From CALWRM01 sp050309765 (GTDB lineage: Bacteria > Bacillota > Clostridia > Christensenellales > UBA1750): a DNA stretch of 14,797 bases. The stretch spans positions 1 through 14,797 of the forward strand of contig JBNRMU010000099.1 in NCBI GenBank assembly GCA_050309765.1, read 5' to 3'. Below, in pieces: positions 1 to 7,205 of the stretch. Position 1 is the stretch's first letter. The number at the start of each line of letters is the position of its first letter. The notes beneath the pieces are model-generated. The model worked only from the letters and a program-made list of their open reading frames with translations, did no database searches and had not been told where the DNA came from. Both the position numbers and the translations under genes were made by a program.

Positions 1-314
1 TCAGCGATGTGGACTATGCCGGCGACGCTGTGTATTACGACGGCGGCGAGGAAACGCCCGGCCTGTACAAGCTGCGCCTTGCCGACGGAGAGAGCGAGTG
101 CATCACCCAGGACGCCATCGGCGGCCTGGTCGTGCTGGATGGACTTGCCTATTTCCTGCGCCAGGAAGACGGGCTTCTGTATACCTACAATACACAAAGC
201 GGCGAAACCATGCAGATATTGGAGGGCACCAAGGTGACCTCGATATCCAGAAACGACGGCGTCGTCTACTACATGGTGGACGGCCAGACGGAAATGCGTG
301 AAATTTCCCCGTAA
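1..314 (+). CDS. C-terminal part of a beta-propeller-like (DUF5050-type) protein, 5' end outside window
   Basis: The open frame enters from the left edge (frame of base 3) and ends with TAA at 312-314, giving about 103 residues. It consists of repeated short beta-strand units of the pattern 'xVYYxDG...LYKLxLADGES', followed by 'AYFLRQEDGLLYTYN' and 'VVYYMVDGQTEMREI'. This blade-like pattern is typical of DUF5050/YWTD-like propeller regions in surface or secreted proteins of Clostridia. I see no catalytic motif in the visible part. The GTG at 9 is internal to the frame and is not a convincing start, because the frame is open to the window edge. The gene is followed by its own terminator at about 377-420, so it is not part of the operon that begins at 555. 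The family call is by pattern only; the rest of the protein could change it. Confidence 0.6.
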   Translation, partial: SDVDYAGDAVYYDGGEETPGLYKLRLADGESECITQDAIGGLVVLDGLAYFLRQEDGLLYTYNTQSGETMQILEGTKVTSISRNDGVVYYMVDGQTEMREISP

Positions 315-376
315 CGGGCCCATAAAAATGCAAACGAACGTATGAGATTGTAATAGAAAACTGCGAACAAACAACA

Positions 377-420
377 AAGGGCAAAGAGTCGTCTCCCCAA
401 GCGGAGACGGCCCTTTTTTT
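377..420 (+). terminator. Rho-independent terminator after the propeller-like gene
   Basis: An inner stem GTCTCC (391-396) pairs with GGAGAC (403-408). An outer AAAGGGC (377-383) pairs with GCCCTTT (410-416), leaving an asymmetric internal loop. A run of seven T follows at 414-420. It separates the upstream host-type gene from the capsid operon. The rest of the 315-554 gap holds no promoter I can support; only weak matches were seen. Confidence 0.75.
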
Positions 421-554
421 GTGCCTTTGCCGCAAATCGGGGGAAAGACTTCATAAGGACGGCGCATACCTTTGTACGCTGTTTTCCGGGAAAACGGGGA
501 AAGAAAAACATGTTACGCTAAGCGCACATCCAAAGGGAAAGGAGAAAGAACGAG

Positions 555-2066
555 ATGAAGCGGATGATGCTGCCTATGGAAAAAACGCAGTGCTACGAGC
601 AGCTGACGGCGCTATACAGTTCCTTCCTGGAAAACAGCGGCTGGCTGCGCGAGAAGTACAGAAGAAACCATGAGTTGTATCTGGAGCAGGTCCTGGGCCG
701 CGACCAGGGACAGGGCCTGCGCACGGGATCGCCGGTGCTGTACGCCACTTACCGCACGGAACTGAGCGACGCGATGGAGGCCATTCCGGAGGCGCTGTTC
801 TTGGCAAGGCGCAAGGGCGACGAGGAAAAGGCCGCACGCATCACGGCCCTGCATCGGGCGGTGCTGGAGAGGATCGGCTTTGCTGAGGAGTATCAGAAAA
901 TCTGCGAATACCGCCTGCGCTACGGCCTTGCCTACAGCGAGACGGGAGTGGAAAACGGCGAGCCGTCGATACACGCCTTCGATCCCCGGGCGATCCTGAC
1001 AGACCCCTTGTGCGAAAATCTGCAGGAGGGCCGGGCGGTGTTCAAGCTCAGCTGTCACAGTCAGGAATACTACGCCAGAACCTATCCCAAAGCCTTTGAG
1101 TCCATGGAGGAGGACAAGCAGGGCCTTCCCGGTTGGGCGGGTTCCAAGGATGTGATCCCCATGCTCAGCTGTTACATCAAACTGCGAAGCGATGAAAGGG
1201 ACCAGGTGCACCTGATCAAGCTGGCCGGCGGCCAGGTGCTGTACGATTCCCGTGTGCAGCACAAGGATGGGCTTTACCGCCACGGTCAGTATCCCTTTGT
1301 GGATTGGGTCTACGACCGCATCCCGGGAACACCCTGGGGCTTTGGCTGCTTCGATTACCTGGCCCCCGTGCAGGAATACATCGACAAGGTGGACAGCCTG
1401 GTTCTGCGCTCCCTGCAGCGGGCTGCGCGTCCCCGCCTGATCCTGAATAGGGCGGCGGGTGTCGATCCAGATATCCTGCGCGACGAGCGCGAGGAGATCA
1501 TCGAGGCGGATCGGGTGGACGAGGGCGCCATGCGCTGGCAGCCTGCCGCGCCGCTGGCGCCGTACGCCATGGAAATGCTGAACCTGAAGACCGAAGCCCT
1601 AAAGCGTGAGAGCGGGCAGAACGCCGCCTCCCGCGGCGAGATTCCCGGACTCAATAGCTCCGGTACGGCGATTTCCCTGCTGCAGGCGGCGGGAAGCAAG
1701 CGGGCAAACCTCTCGCAATTTGCCGTGAACAACGCCTTCGCCCGCATGGTGCGCCAGGTGGTCTCCAACCTGTACGAATACGGCCGTAAGGGAAGCTGCT
1801 ATCGCGACCAGGAGACCTATCTCATCCTGGATCCCGCGGATGCAGACGGCAGCTGGACGCTGGATTTGGAGGTCAGGCTCCAGCGCATGCCGCAATACCA
1901 GAGCGTGTACCAGAACCAGCTTCTGCTGCAGCTCGTACAGATGCAGGCCTTGTCGCCTCGGGAGGCGCTGCGCCTGATGGACATCGAGAACAAGCCGTCC
2001 ATCCTGTCCGCAGTGGACAGGTTTGCAAATAGCGACGGAACAACGCAAAAGGAGGAGGAAACATGA
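555..2066 (+). CDS. phage portal (head-tail connector) protein, podovirus type
   Basis: This 503-residue protein is predicted to form the dodecameric ring at one capsid vertex, through which DNA enters and leaves. Evidence is a portal-like architecture: a helical N-terminus with basic and aromatic segments; a conserved central block at residues 241-264 (YRHGQYPFVDW, then GTPWGFG) that is characteristic of P22-like and related portals; a following long helix (PVQEYIDKVDSLVLRSLQRA, 271-290); and a Gly/Ser-rich segment at 366-383 (LNSSGTAISLLQAAGSKR) resembling the tunnel-loop region. The length fits the family. GGAG at 541-544 lies 10 nt before ATG 555; ATG 576 is an alternative. The stop overlaps the next ATG by four bases (ATGA), so the genes are translationally coupled. 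No terminase gene precedes it, which is unusual. Identification is by motif and context; a profile search would settle the subfamily. Confidence 0.85.
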   Translation: MKRMMLPMEKTQCYEQLTALYSSFLENSGWLREKYRRNHELYLEQVLGRDQGQGLRTGSPVLYATYRTELSDAMEAIPEALFLARRKGDEEKAARITALHRAVLERIGFAEEYQKICEYRLRYGLAYSETGVENGEPSIHAFDPRAILTDPLCENLQEGRAVFKLSCHSQEYYARTYPKAFESMEEDKQGLPGWAGSKDVIPMLSCYIKLRSDERDQVHLIKLAGGQVLYDSRVQHKDGLYRHGQYPFVDWVYDRIPGTPWGFGCFDYLAPVQEYIDKVDSLVLRSLQRAARPRLILNRAAGVDPDILRDEREEIIEADRVDEGAMRWQPAAPLAPYAMEMLNLKTEALKRESGQNAASRGEIPGLNSSGTAISLLQAAGSKRANLSQFAVNNAFARMVRQVVSNLYEYGRKGSCYRDQETYLILDPADADGSWTLDLEVRLQRMPQYQSVYQNQLLLQLVQMQALSPREALRLMDIENKPSILSAVDRFANSDGTTQKEEET

Positions 2067-2512
2067 TCGAAAGACACAGCAAAACGGGAAGGTCCCAGCC
2101 GCAGCAAACCGTACCGGAGGAGGTGGAACAGCCCAGAAACGCGCTGGAAGCGCTGCTGAACGAGCTTGACATGAGCCCGGAGCAGGCGGCGCAGATCCTG
2201 ATGCAGGTGATGGAACGATCTACGCAGCAGCGCAGGCGCGCGGAGCAGGTGCTGGAGGCCATCGATCTGATCGGCGATCCCAACTTCACCCTGGAAACGC
2301 TCAGAGCGACCCCTGAGGCCATGCAGGCGCTGGAGCAGGGTGAAAACATCGGCGATATCTACCGCCATTATTTCCTGCGCCGCGAACCCCAGCCCGTGGA
2401 GGGCGAGGCAAACCTGGGAGGTGCGCAGGGCATCGGCGCCCGCCTCAGCCGCCAGGATATCGAACGCATCTCCGACTATGTGGACAGGACCGGCAAGGTC
2501 TACAGCATTTAA
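2063..2512 (+). CDS. putative scaffolding protein of the capsid module
   Basis: This 149-residue, charged, almost entirely helical protein is rich in Glu, Gln and Arg and has no Cys. The N-terminus is polar and probably disordered (to about residue 25). Amphipathic helices follow (ALEALLNELDMSPEQAAQIL, then ERSTQQRRRAEQVLEAIDLI). The short C-terminal helix and tail (LSRQDIERISDYVDRTGKVY) could contact the coat protein. Position between portal and coat genes and overall character match capsid scaffolds such as P22 gp8, though it is much shorter than gp8. GGAGGAGG (2051-2058) lies close upstream, and the ATG overlaps the portal stop. I see no sequence motif that proves scaffold function. It could also be a portal-associated accessory protein. 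No maturation protease is present in the operon, so a scaffold here would have to leave intact. Confidence 0.55.
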   Translation: MIERHSKTGRSQPQQTVPEEVEQPRNALEALLNELDMSPEQAAQILMQVMERSTQQRRRAEQVLEAIDLIGDPNFTLETLRATPEAMQALEQGENIGDIYRHYFLRREPQPVEGEANLGGAQGIGARLSRQDIERISDYVDRTGKVYSI

Positions 2513-2551
2513 GCCAACATACACCGATAAAGAAAGGAAGGAAACAGCCTA

Positions 2552-3505
2552 ATGTCTACCATAAACACCACCAGCACGAGTGGCCTGCACGTTTCCCTGC
2601 AAAACTATTACGACGGCAAACTCCTGATGGAGATGGAAAAGCGCCTGGTTTTTTACCAGAACGGCCAGAAGAAGGCCCTGCCCATGCACAGCGGCCGCAC
2701 CGTGGAGTTCTGGCGTTACACCCCCTTTGCGGCGGTGACCACTGCCCTGACCGAGGGCGTGGTGCCGAACGGCCAGACCCTTTCCATGGAGAAGGTGCTC
2801 TGCACGGTGAGTTCCTACGGCGGCTATGTGGCCACCACCGACGCCCTGAGCCTGACCGGCGTCAATTCCCAGACCAACAATCTGGTGGACTTGATGGCAC
2901 GCCAGGGCGCCCTTTCCATCGACCACATCGTGCGCGATGTGATCTTCGATGGGGATGAAGCGATGTACTGCGGCAGCGCCAGTGCCCGCAGCGGCATCAC
3001 CGCGGCGGACGTGCTCACCGTGGACGACATCCGCAAGGCTGTGCGCGCGCTGGAAAAGAAGGGCGCGCCCAAGTTCAACCGCGGCGGCAAGGGCTATTAC
3101 AAGGCGATTATCGGTTCCGACGCCAAGTATTCCCTGCAGTCCGACCCCCTGTGGGAGGAAAAGGCCAAATACCAGCAGGCGGAACAGATCGAAAACGGCG
3201 AGATCGGCAAGCTCTTCGGTGTGATCTTCATCGAGTCCTCGGAGGTGCCCGTCTTTGAAGGCGAAGGTGCTTCCAACGCGGATGTGGGCGCCACGCTGGT
3301 CTTCGGCGAGGACGCCTACGGCGTGGTGGACCTGGGCACCGTGGGTGACAGCCCCGTGCGCAGCATCATCAAGCCCCTGGGCTCCGCCGGCAGCAGCGAC
3401 CCGCTGGACCAGATCGCGACCGTCGGCTGGAAGGTGGACGGTTTTGCCGCCACCATCCTGAACGAGGACTGGCTGGTCCGCATCGAGCACGGCATCGAAG
3501 CCTAA
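2552..3505 (+). CDS. major capsid protein, N4-gp56 family
   Basis: This 317-residue protein is predicted to be the main HK97-fold shell subunit. The N-terminal signature matches the N4-gp56 family: an early YYDGKLLMEMEKRLVFYQNGQ segment (residues 19-39), then a Pro followed by a Gly-rich turn and aromatic strand (LPMHSGRTVEFWRYTPF), then an ALTEGVVPNGQ segment. The mid-protein block has the helical spine-like region (NNLVDLMARQGALSIDHIVRD), then a DDIRKAVRALEKKGAPKF helix and a GYYKAIIGSDAKYSL strand, as expected for an HK97 A-domain. Family members are commonly about 300-400 residues, so it appears complete. AAAGGAAGG precedes ATG 2552. A strong terminator directly follows, consistent with high-level expression of this gene. 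The family assignment is by recognition, not by search. Confidence 0.85.
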   Translation: MSTINTTSTSGLHVSLQNYYDGKLLMEMEKRLVFYQNGQKKALPMHSGRTVEFWRYTPFAAVTTALTEGVVPNGQTLSMEKVLCTVSSYGGYVATTDALSLTGVNSQTNNLVDLMARQGALSIDHIVRDVIFDGDEAMYCGSASARSGITAADVLTVDDIRKAVRALEKKGAPKFNRGGKGYYKAIIGSDAKYSLQSDPLWEEKAKYQQAEQIENGEIGKLFGVIFIESSEVPVFEGEGASNADVGATLVFGEDAYGVVDLGTVGDSPVRSIIKPLGSAGSSDPLDQIATVGWKVDGFAATILNEDWLVRIEHGIEA

Positions 3506-3515
3506 GAAAACGACC

Positions 3516-3558
3516 GGGCGGGGGAGGGCGGCTTCGCCCTTCCCCGCCTGCTTTTTTT
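3516..3558 (+). terminator. intra-operon Rho-independent terminator directly downstream of the capsid gene
   Basis: A 15-bp stem (3516-3530 with 3535-3549, allowing two G-U pairs, otherwise perfect and very GC-rich) closes on a four-base GCTT loop. GC and seven T (3552-3558) follow. The RBS AGGAGGG of the next gene begins a few bases later, so the hairpin sits inside the operon. Partial termination would lower expression of the adaptor, hub and ejection genes relative to capsid protein. Confidence 0.85.
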
Positions 3559-3582
3559 GAAACAGGAGGGAAGCATACAAAC

Positions 3583-4152
3583 ATGAATACTGCTGAGCTG
3601 AAAAGCCTGGTCCTTAAGAAAATGGGTTATGCCAACCAGGACCTGGAGCATCAGGATGTGCTGATCGGTCACAGCCCCGAGCTGCTCTTGTATCTAAACG
3701 AGGCTTATTTCCGCGCCTTTTCCAAGCTGCGCCCGATCAAACGGCAGGAGGTCGTACTAAACGGCGAACGCAGCTTCGACATGGCCGAATTGGAGGAAAA
3801 CCCCACGCGCATCCGGTATGTGGAGCGCAAAGGGCAACGCCACAGCCAGTTTTTGCCCTACGACAGGAGCCTGCAGACCCTGTGCGTATCCTTTGCCAAG
3901 CCCTGGGAATCGGTCGTGATCGGCTATGAATACGACCCGCCCGCGCTGGAGAACGACTGGGATGAGCCCTGCATCCGACCGACGTTTTTCCACAGCGCGC
4001 TGGCCGATTATGCGGCTGCGCGCATGCTGGAGCAGGAGGGCAAGCGCGATAAGGCGGCCCAGCTGTATGCGGGCTTTGAAAGGAGCCTGATGCTGCTAAA
4101 GCCAGCCGCCGGCCGCTTTTCCGGCAGCGAAGCCTACTGGCGCGATCTGTAA
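3583..4152 (+). CDS. putative head-tail adaptor (connector) protein
   Basis: This 189-residue protein has a layout typical of podovirus adaptors that bind under the portal ring. The helical N-terminus (MNTAELKSLVLKKMGY) is followed by an acidic segment and the helix SPELLLYLNEAYFRAFSKL. A beta-rich middle (QEVVLNGERSFDMAEL, RIRYVERKG) precedes a C-terminal helical hairpin ending AALADYAAARMLEQEGK-like and KAAQLYAGFERSLMLL segments. The 'helix, beta sheet, ALADYAAARML...KAAQLYAGFE' pattern recurs in phage gp4/gp6-like connector proteins, where these helices pack against the portal. AGGAGGG (3564-3570) lies 12 nt upstream of ATG 3583. The position between coat and hub genes is the same as gene 4 of P22. 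The call rests on fold-like pattern and order. I cannot tell whether it also has the muralytic activity reported for P22 gp4; no obvious catalytic motif is visible. Confidence 0.6.
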   Translation: MNTAELKSLVLKKMGYANQDLEHQDVLIGHSPELLLYLNEAYFRAFSKLRPIKRQEVVLNGERSFDMAELEENPTRIRYVERKGQRHSQFLPYDRSLQTLCVSFAKPWESVVIGYEYDPPALENDWDEPCIRPTFFHSALADYAAARMLEQEGKRDKAAQLYAGFERSLMLLKPAAGRFSGSEAYWRDL

Positions 4153-4166
4153 AAGGGGGAGAGGAC

Positions 4167-5588
4167 ATGATCCAAACCATTCCCTATTTTTCGGGCGTGG
4201 ATGAACGAAGCGGGGTGCTGGCCGGCGATCCGTCGGCCGCGCTGGTGGCAAGGAACGTGGTCACCGACTACGGCAGGCTTGCCAGCGCGCAGTCCATGGC
4301 CCGCGTCACGCTGGAAAACCCACCCGGCATACCGACGGCGCTGTATGTGTTTTCGGACAGGGTGGGAAGTGAGACCCGTGAATATATCATCGTCGGCACG
4401 ACCAACGCCGTGTATGCCTGGAAACAGGACCGCTGGCAGCGCCTGTTTTCTGGCGCTAGCGGCGGCGACTGGGGCTTTTTGACCTACCAGGACGGGGACG
4501 ATACCCTACTCTTGTTCGGCAACGGCCTGGACAACGTGCAGATGTGGAACGGCGAAACGCCGCTTTCCGTGGATCTGCCCGGTGCGCCTGGCAAGGGACG
4601 CTTTTTTGCCCTGCATTACGAGCGCGTTTGGATGTGCGGCGACTTTGAGACGCCGGACAGGCTGTACTATTCGCGGGCGATGGACGTGACCGATTGGAGT
4701 GCCGATCTGGAGCTGCCAGAGCGCGGCGGTGGATTGGTGGAGCTGCCCACCTTTGACGGCGGTCGGGTGACGGGTCTGTACCGCGTGGGCAACGACCTTT
4801 GCATCCTGAAGTCCACCACCGCGCTGCTATTGTACGGCACCTCGCCGGACAACTATCAGGTGGTGGAGATGAGCGGGAGCCTCGGCACCATCGCGGGCCG
4901 CTCGGCAGCGGTGGCGGGCCTGTGCGGTTACTTTTTGACCACCCACGGCATCGGCGTGCAGACAGGCACCACGCTGGCCCTGCTGGATGACCGCAAGCTG
5001 CCCCGCCTGTTCGAACCAAACTATTCCGACGATCACGAAGGCCTGGCTGCCGCCTTTGGCAGCTGTGCCCGTGGCATCTATCACAACGAGCGGCTGTTCT
5101 TTGTCCTGCCCACCGGCATGGAGGAAAAGAACAATCTGCTGCTGGAATACGACCTTGCGCGCCAGACCTACATGCAGCACACGCCCGGCTGTATCGTTGC
5201 CATGGCCCGCGCCGGCGAGATGCGCGAAAAGCTGTATCTGCTCAACGACGAAGGTGCGGTGCTGGAATGGAACGCAGGCCCCTATCCCGACCGCAAGGCA
5301 TACTGGTGCACGCCCTGGCTGGACTTTGGCACCACGCAGTTCAAGACGATCGAGGGGTTTTCGCTCTACGGCCGCATCTTCAGTGCCGACAAAACGCCGT
5401 ATGTGCGCGTGACCGTGCAAAGCGATAAGGAGCGGCGCATCCGCATCCTGCGGCCGCGGCGCGGCGGAGACGAGCTGCATCGCTACCGCTTCCGCGTGCA
5501 CGGAAGGCGCTTTCAAATTGCGATCGAGGCGCTGGAGGGCACGGGCTTTTGCTTTACCGGCGGCCTGGAACTGGAGGTGGAAACGTGA
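4167..5588 (+). CDS. beta-propeller tail hub / nozzle protein (P22 gp10-like or T7 gp12-like)
   Basis: This 473-residue, strand-rich protein is predicted to form the tail hub below the adaptor ring. Its N-terminus has the signature start of such proteins: a short 'IPYFSGVDERSG' strand, then 'ARNVVTDYGRLASA', as in phage propeller proteins that begin by listing fixed and defined values. Blade-like repeats follow (YIIVGTTNAVYAWKQDRWQRL, DTLLLFGNGLDNVQMWNGE). The motif FALHYERVWMCGDFETPDRL with YYSRAMDVTDWS (about residues 151-176) is a strong family-like marker of nozzle propellers. The C-terminal roughly 120 residues form a separate beta domain. Length is close to P22 gp10 (about 472 residues), and gene order agrees. 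GGGGGAG upstream gives a good RBS, 14 nt after the previous stop. The next gene's GTG overlaps its TGA. Confidence 0.7.
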   Translation: MIQTIPYFSGVDERSGVLAGDPSAALVARNVVTDYGRLASAQSMARVTLENPPGIPTALYVFSDRVGSETREYIIVGTTNAVYAWKQDRWQRLFSGASGGDWGFLTYQDGDDTLLLFGNGLDNVQMWNGETPLSVDLPGAPGKGRFFALHYERVWMCGDFETPDRLYYSRAMDVTDWSADLELPERGGGLVELPTFDGGRVTGLYRVGNDLCILKSTTALLLYGTSPDNYQVVEMSGSLGTIAGRSAAVAGLCGYFLTTHGIGVQTGTTLALLDDRKLPRLFEPNYSDDHEGLAAAFGSCARGIYHNERLFFVLPTGMEEKNNLLLEYDLARQTYMQHTPGCIVAMARAGEMREKLYLLNDEGAVLEWNAGPYPDRKAYWCTPWLDFGTTQFKTIEGFSLYGRIFSADKTPYVRVTVQSDKERRIRILRPRRGGDELHRYRFRVHGRRFQIAIEALEGTGFCFTGGLELEVET

Positions 5589-6205
5589 GCGTTTTTCGCG
5601 TGGATACGGTGCCGACGCCGCGCCTGGACCTGTACGGTGCGCTGCAAAAGGACATGCGCTATTACAATGACAATCATCGGACGCTTCCGCCGGCCCAGCT
5701 TTCCGCCCTGGTGGCGGAACAGGAGAAGATCAACAGGTTTTTGCAGTACGTGAACGAGTCCTTTATCATGAAGGGCTTTTCCAAGGGCAAACCTCTGCCG
5801 CAGACGGCCGAGGATTCGGACGTGACGGCGGCTTTCAACCAGCAAGTGATGGTTTTTAACCAGCAGCTGACACCCATCGCCCGTTTTTCCGTCGTCTGCG
5901 GTTATGCGTCGCACCTGTACATTTGCTGGAGCCTGAGCGGGACCGTGTCCCTTCCCGCGGCGTACCAGAGCAGCGGCGCCGTTTTGCAGGTGCAGTTGTT
6001 CATCGACAACGAGGCGACGGCCCTTTGGCAGCAAACCCTGCTGCCGGGCGAGGCGAGCATCGGCCGGAGCATCTTCCTGCCGGATCGGCAGGCGGGCAGC
6101 TACGCGGTGGAGATCGAGGCGCGCATGGCCGCCGGCAGTCTGACGGCCCCCATTGCCGGGGCCTACGCCTCCGGTTATGCCAAGCTCAAGGGCGGTCAGA
6201 CATAA
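5585..6205 (+). CDS. uncharacterised virion-module protein (helical N-half, beta C-half)
   Basis: I do not recognise this 206-residue protein. I chose GTG 5585 because it overlaps the previous stop as GTGA and has GGAGGT (5573-5578) six bases upstream; a longer frame starting at 5549 lacks such a site and overlaps more. Residues about 18-65 are helical and polar (KDMRYYNDNHRTLP, SALVAEQEKINRFLQYVNESF). Residues about 85-200 look like a beta sandwich with alternating hydrophobics (ARFSVVCGYASHLYICWSL, VLQVQLFIDNEAT, SYAVEIEARMAAGSL). Its place directly after the hub corresponds to the needle gene 26 in P22, and the hub-plus-C-terminal-knob layout would fit a tail tip or a decoration protein. 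That is positional inference only. No coiled-coil heptads long enough for a needle are evident. Confidence 0.7.
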   Translation: MSVFRVDTVPTPRLDLYGALQKDMRYYNDNHRTLPPAQLSALVAEQEKINRFLQYVNESFIMKGFSKGKPLPQTAEDSDVTAAFNQQVMVFNQQLTPIARFSVVCGYASHLYICWSLSGTVSLPAAYQSSGAVLQVQLFIDNEATALWQQTLLPGEASIGRSIFLPDRQAGSYAVEIEARMAAGSLTAPIAGAYASGYAKLKGGQT

Positions 6206-6230
6206 ACCAAAGAGGAGGAAAAGGCATCGT

Positions 6231-7145
6231 ATGGCAAGCTATGATAAATCCGTAGACAGCAACTACACACGGCAGGTGCAACAGATACTGGCCTCCATGG
6301 GCGCAGATCTTGGTCCTGCCGGCATCGACGGCAAGTGGGGCAGTTATACCCAGGCCGCCTATACGGCCAACAAGGCCGCTGTGGACGCCGCGCTTTACGG
6401 CCAATACGGCCAAAGCGGGCAGAACCAATACCTGTATCAGAACACGATGGACTTCCTGCCCGCGCCCAGCGTTCAGACCGTTTCTGTGCCAAGCTACAGC
6501 TATGAATACTATTACTCCATCGGCGATGCGCTGGAAGCGGCCAACTACGAGCGGCAGCGGCTGAAGGCGCAAAACAACCTAACCGCCAACCAGGAGGCGC
6601 TGGCCCGCGACGTTCAAAACATCAAGGGCAATATCGAAAAATCCACCACTGCCCGCGGCTTTGGCCGTTCCAGCTACACCACGGACGCGCTACAGGCGAC
6701 AGATCTTGCCGCCCTGCGCCAGGGACAGGCGCTGTTTACCAGCTTTGACCAAACGCTGATGCTCCTGGATGCCGAGCGCCACAGCAACGCCGCTAATTAC
6801 GCCGCCAAGGCCTTTCAGGCCCAGGAGGATAGGCGCCTGCAGGCAGATCTGTACAACGCCAGGGCGGCCAACGAAATGGCGCTGAGCCAATGGAACGCCC
6901 AATTCGACCTGATGGCTGACCTCATGAAAGACCAGGCATCGGCCGGCTATTCGGCATCCTCGGGCTCCAGCCGATCTTCCGGTTCGTCCTCGCGCAGGAG
7001 CTCCTCATCTGGATCTTCGAGCAGCAAGGGCAGCTCCAACCTGAAAAACGCTCTGGTTGGAACAGACACGACGGGAATATCCCCTGCCATGAACAGGACC
7101 AAGGGCGGTGTGACCACCCGCAAAAACACCATCCAGGTCCGCTGA
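6231..7145 (+). CDS. putative DNA-ejection / internal virion protein with peptidoglycan-binding-like N-terminus
   Basis: This 304-residue protein starts at ATG 6231, behind GAGGAGG (6212-6218). An in-frame ATG at 6153 would overlap the previous gene and lacks an RBS. Residues about 14-50 (VQQILASMGADLGPAGIDG, then KWGSYTQAAY) resemble a PG_binding_1 repeat, whose usual pattern is 'VQxxLxxxGxxxGxxDGxxGxxTxxAV'. Residues about 70-95 are Tyr/Pro-rich. Residues 96-235 are a long, Ala/Gln-rich helix likely to form a coiled coil. Residues 241-269 are almost pure Ser/Gly with Arg/Lys, and a basic tail follows. Last place in the operon, a long Ala/Gln-rich helix and a cell-wall-binding module suggest a protein ejected with the DNA (comparable in place to P22 gp7/gp20/gp16). 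No lytic residues are visible, so binding, not cutting, of the wall is what can be supported. Confidence 0.6.
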   Translation: MASYDKSVDSNYTRQVQQILASMGADLGPAGIDGKWGSYTQAAYTANKAAVDAALYGQYGQSGQNQYLYQNTMDFLPAPSVQTVSVPSYSYEYYYSIGDALEAANYERQRLKAQNNLTANQEALARDVQNIKGNIEKSTTARGFGRSSYTTDALQATDLAALRQGQALFTSFDQTLMLLDAERHSNAANYAAKAFQAQEDRRLQADLYNARAANEMALSQWNAQFDLMADLMKDQASAGYSASSGSSRSSGSSSRRSSSSGSSSSKGSSNLKNALVGTDTTGISPAMNRTKGGVTTRKNTIQVR

Positions 7146-7155
7146 CGAGGGCACA

Positions 7156-7187
7156 AAAAGGCCATGCTTTTTTAAGCATGGCCTTTT
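7156..7187. terminator. bidirectional Rho-independent terminator between capsid operon and tatD
   Basis: A perfect 14-bp inverted repeat (7156-7169 with 7174-7187) encloses a TTTT loop. The stem ends in A-runs and T-runs, so it can act from both sides. It lies 11 bp after the ejection-protein stop and 19 bp after the stop of tatD on the other strand. Its core stem AAAGGCCATGCT recurs at 14671. Confidence 0.9.
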
Positions 7188-7205
7188 GGCATACTGCAAG
7201 GGTTT

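Noticed and set aside
450..460. Possible promoter for the virion operon in the 421-554 gap
   Set aside because: The best -35/-10 pair (TTGCCG with CATAAG, 19-bp spacing) is too poor to claim; a phage-type or alternative promoter cannot be excluded.
2549..3580. 343-aa minus-strand open frame opposite the capsid gene
   Set aside because: It is a shadow of the capsid coding strand, with no RBS and no family resemblance; the plus strand has a coherent operon.
4827..5516. 229-aa minus-strand open frame opposite the hub gene
   Set aside because: Mirror frame of a recognised propeller protein, without its own start signals.
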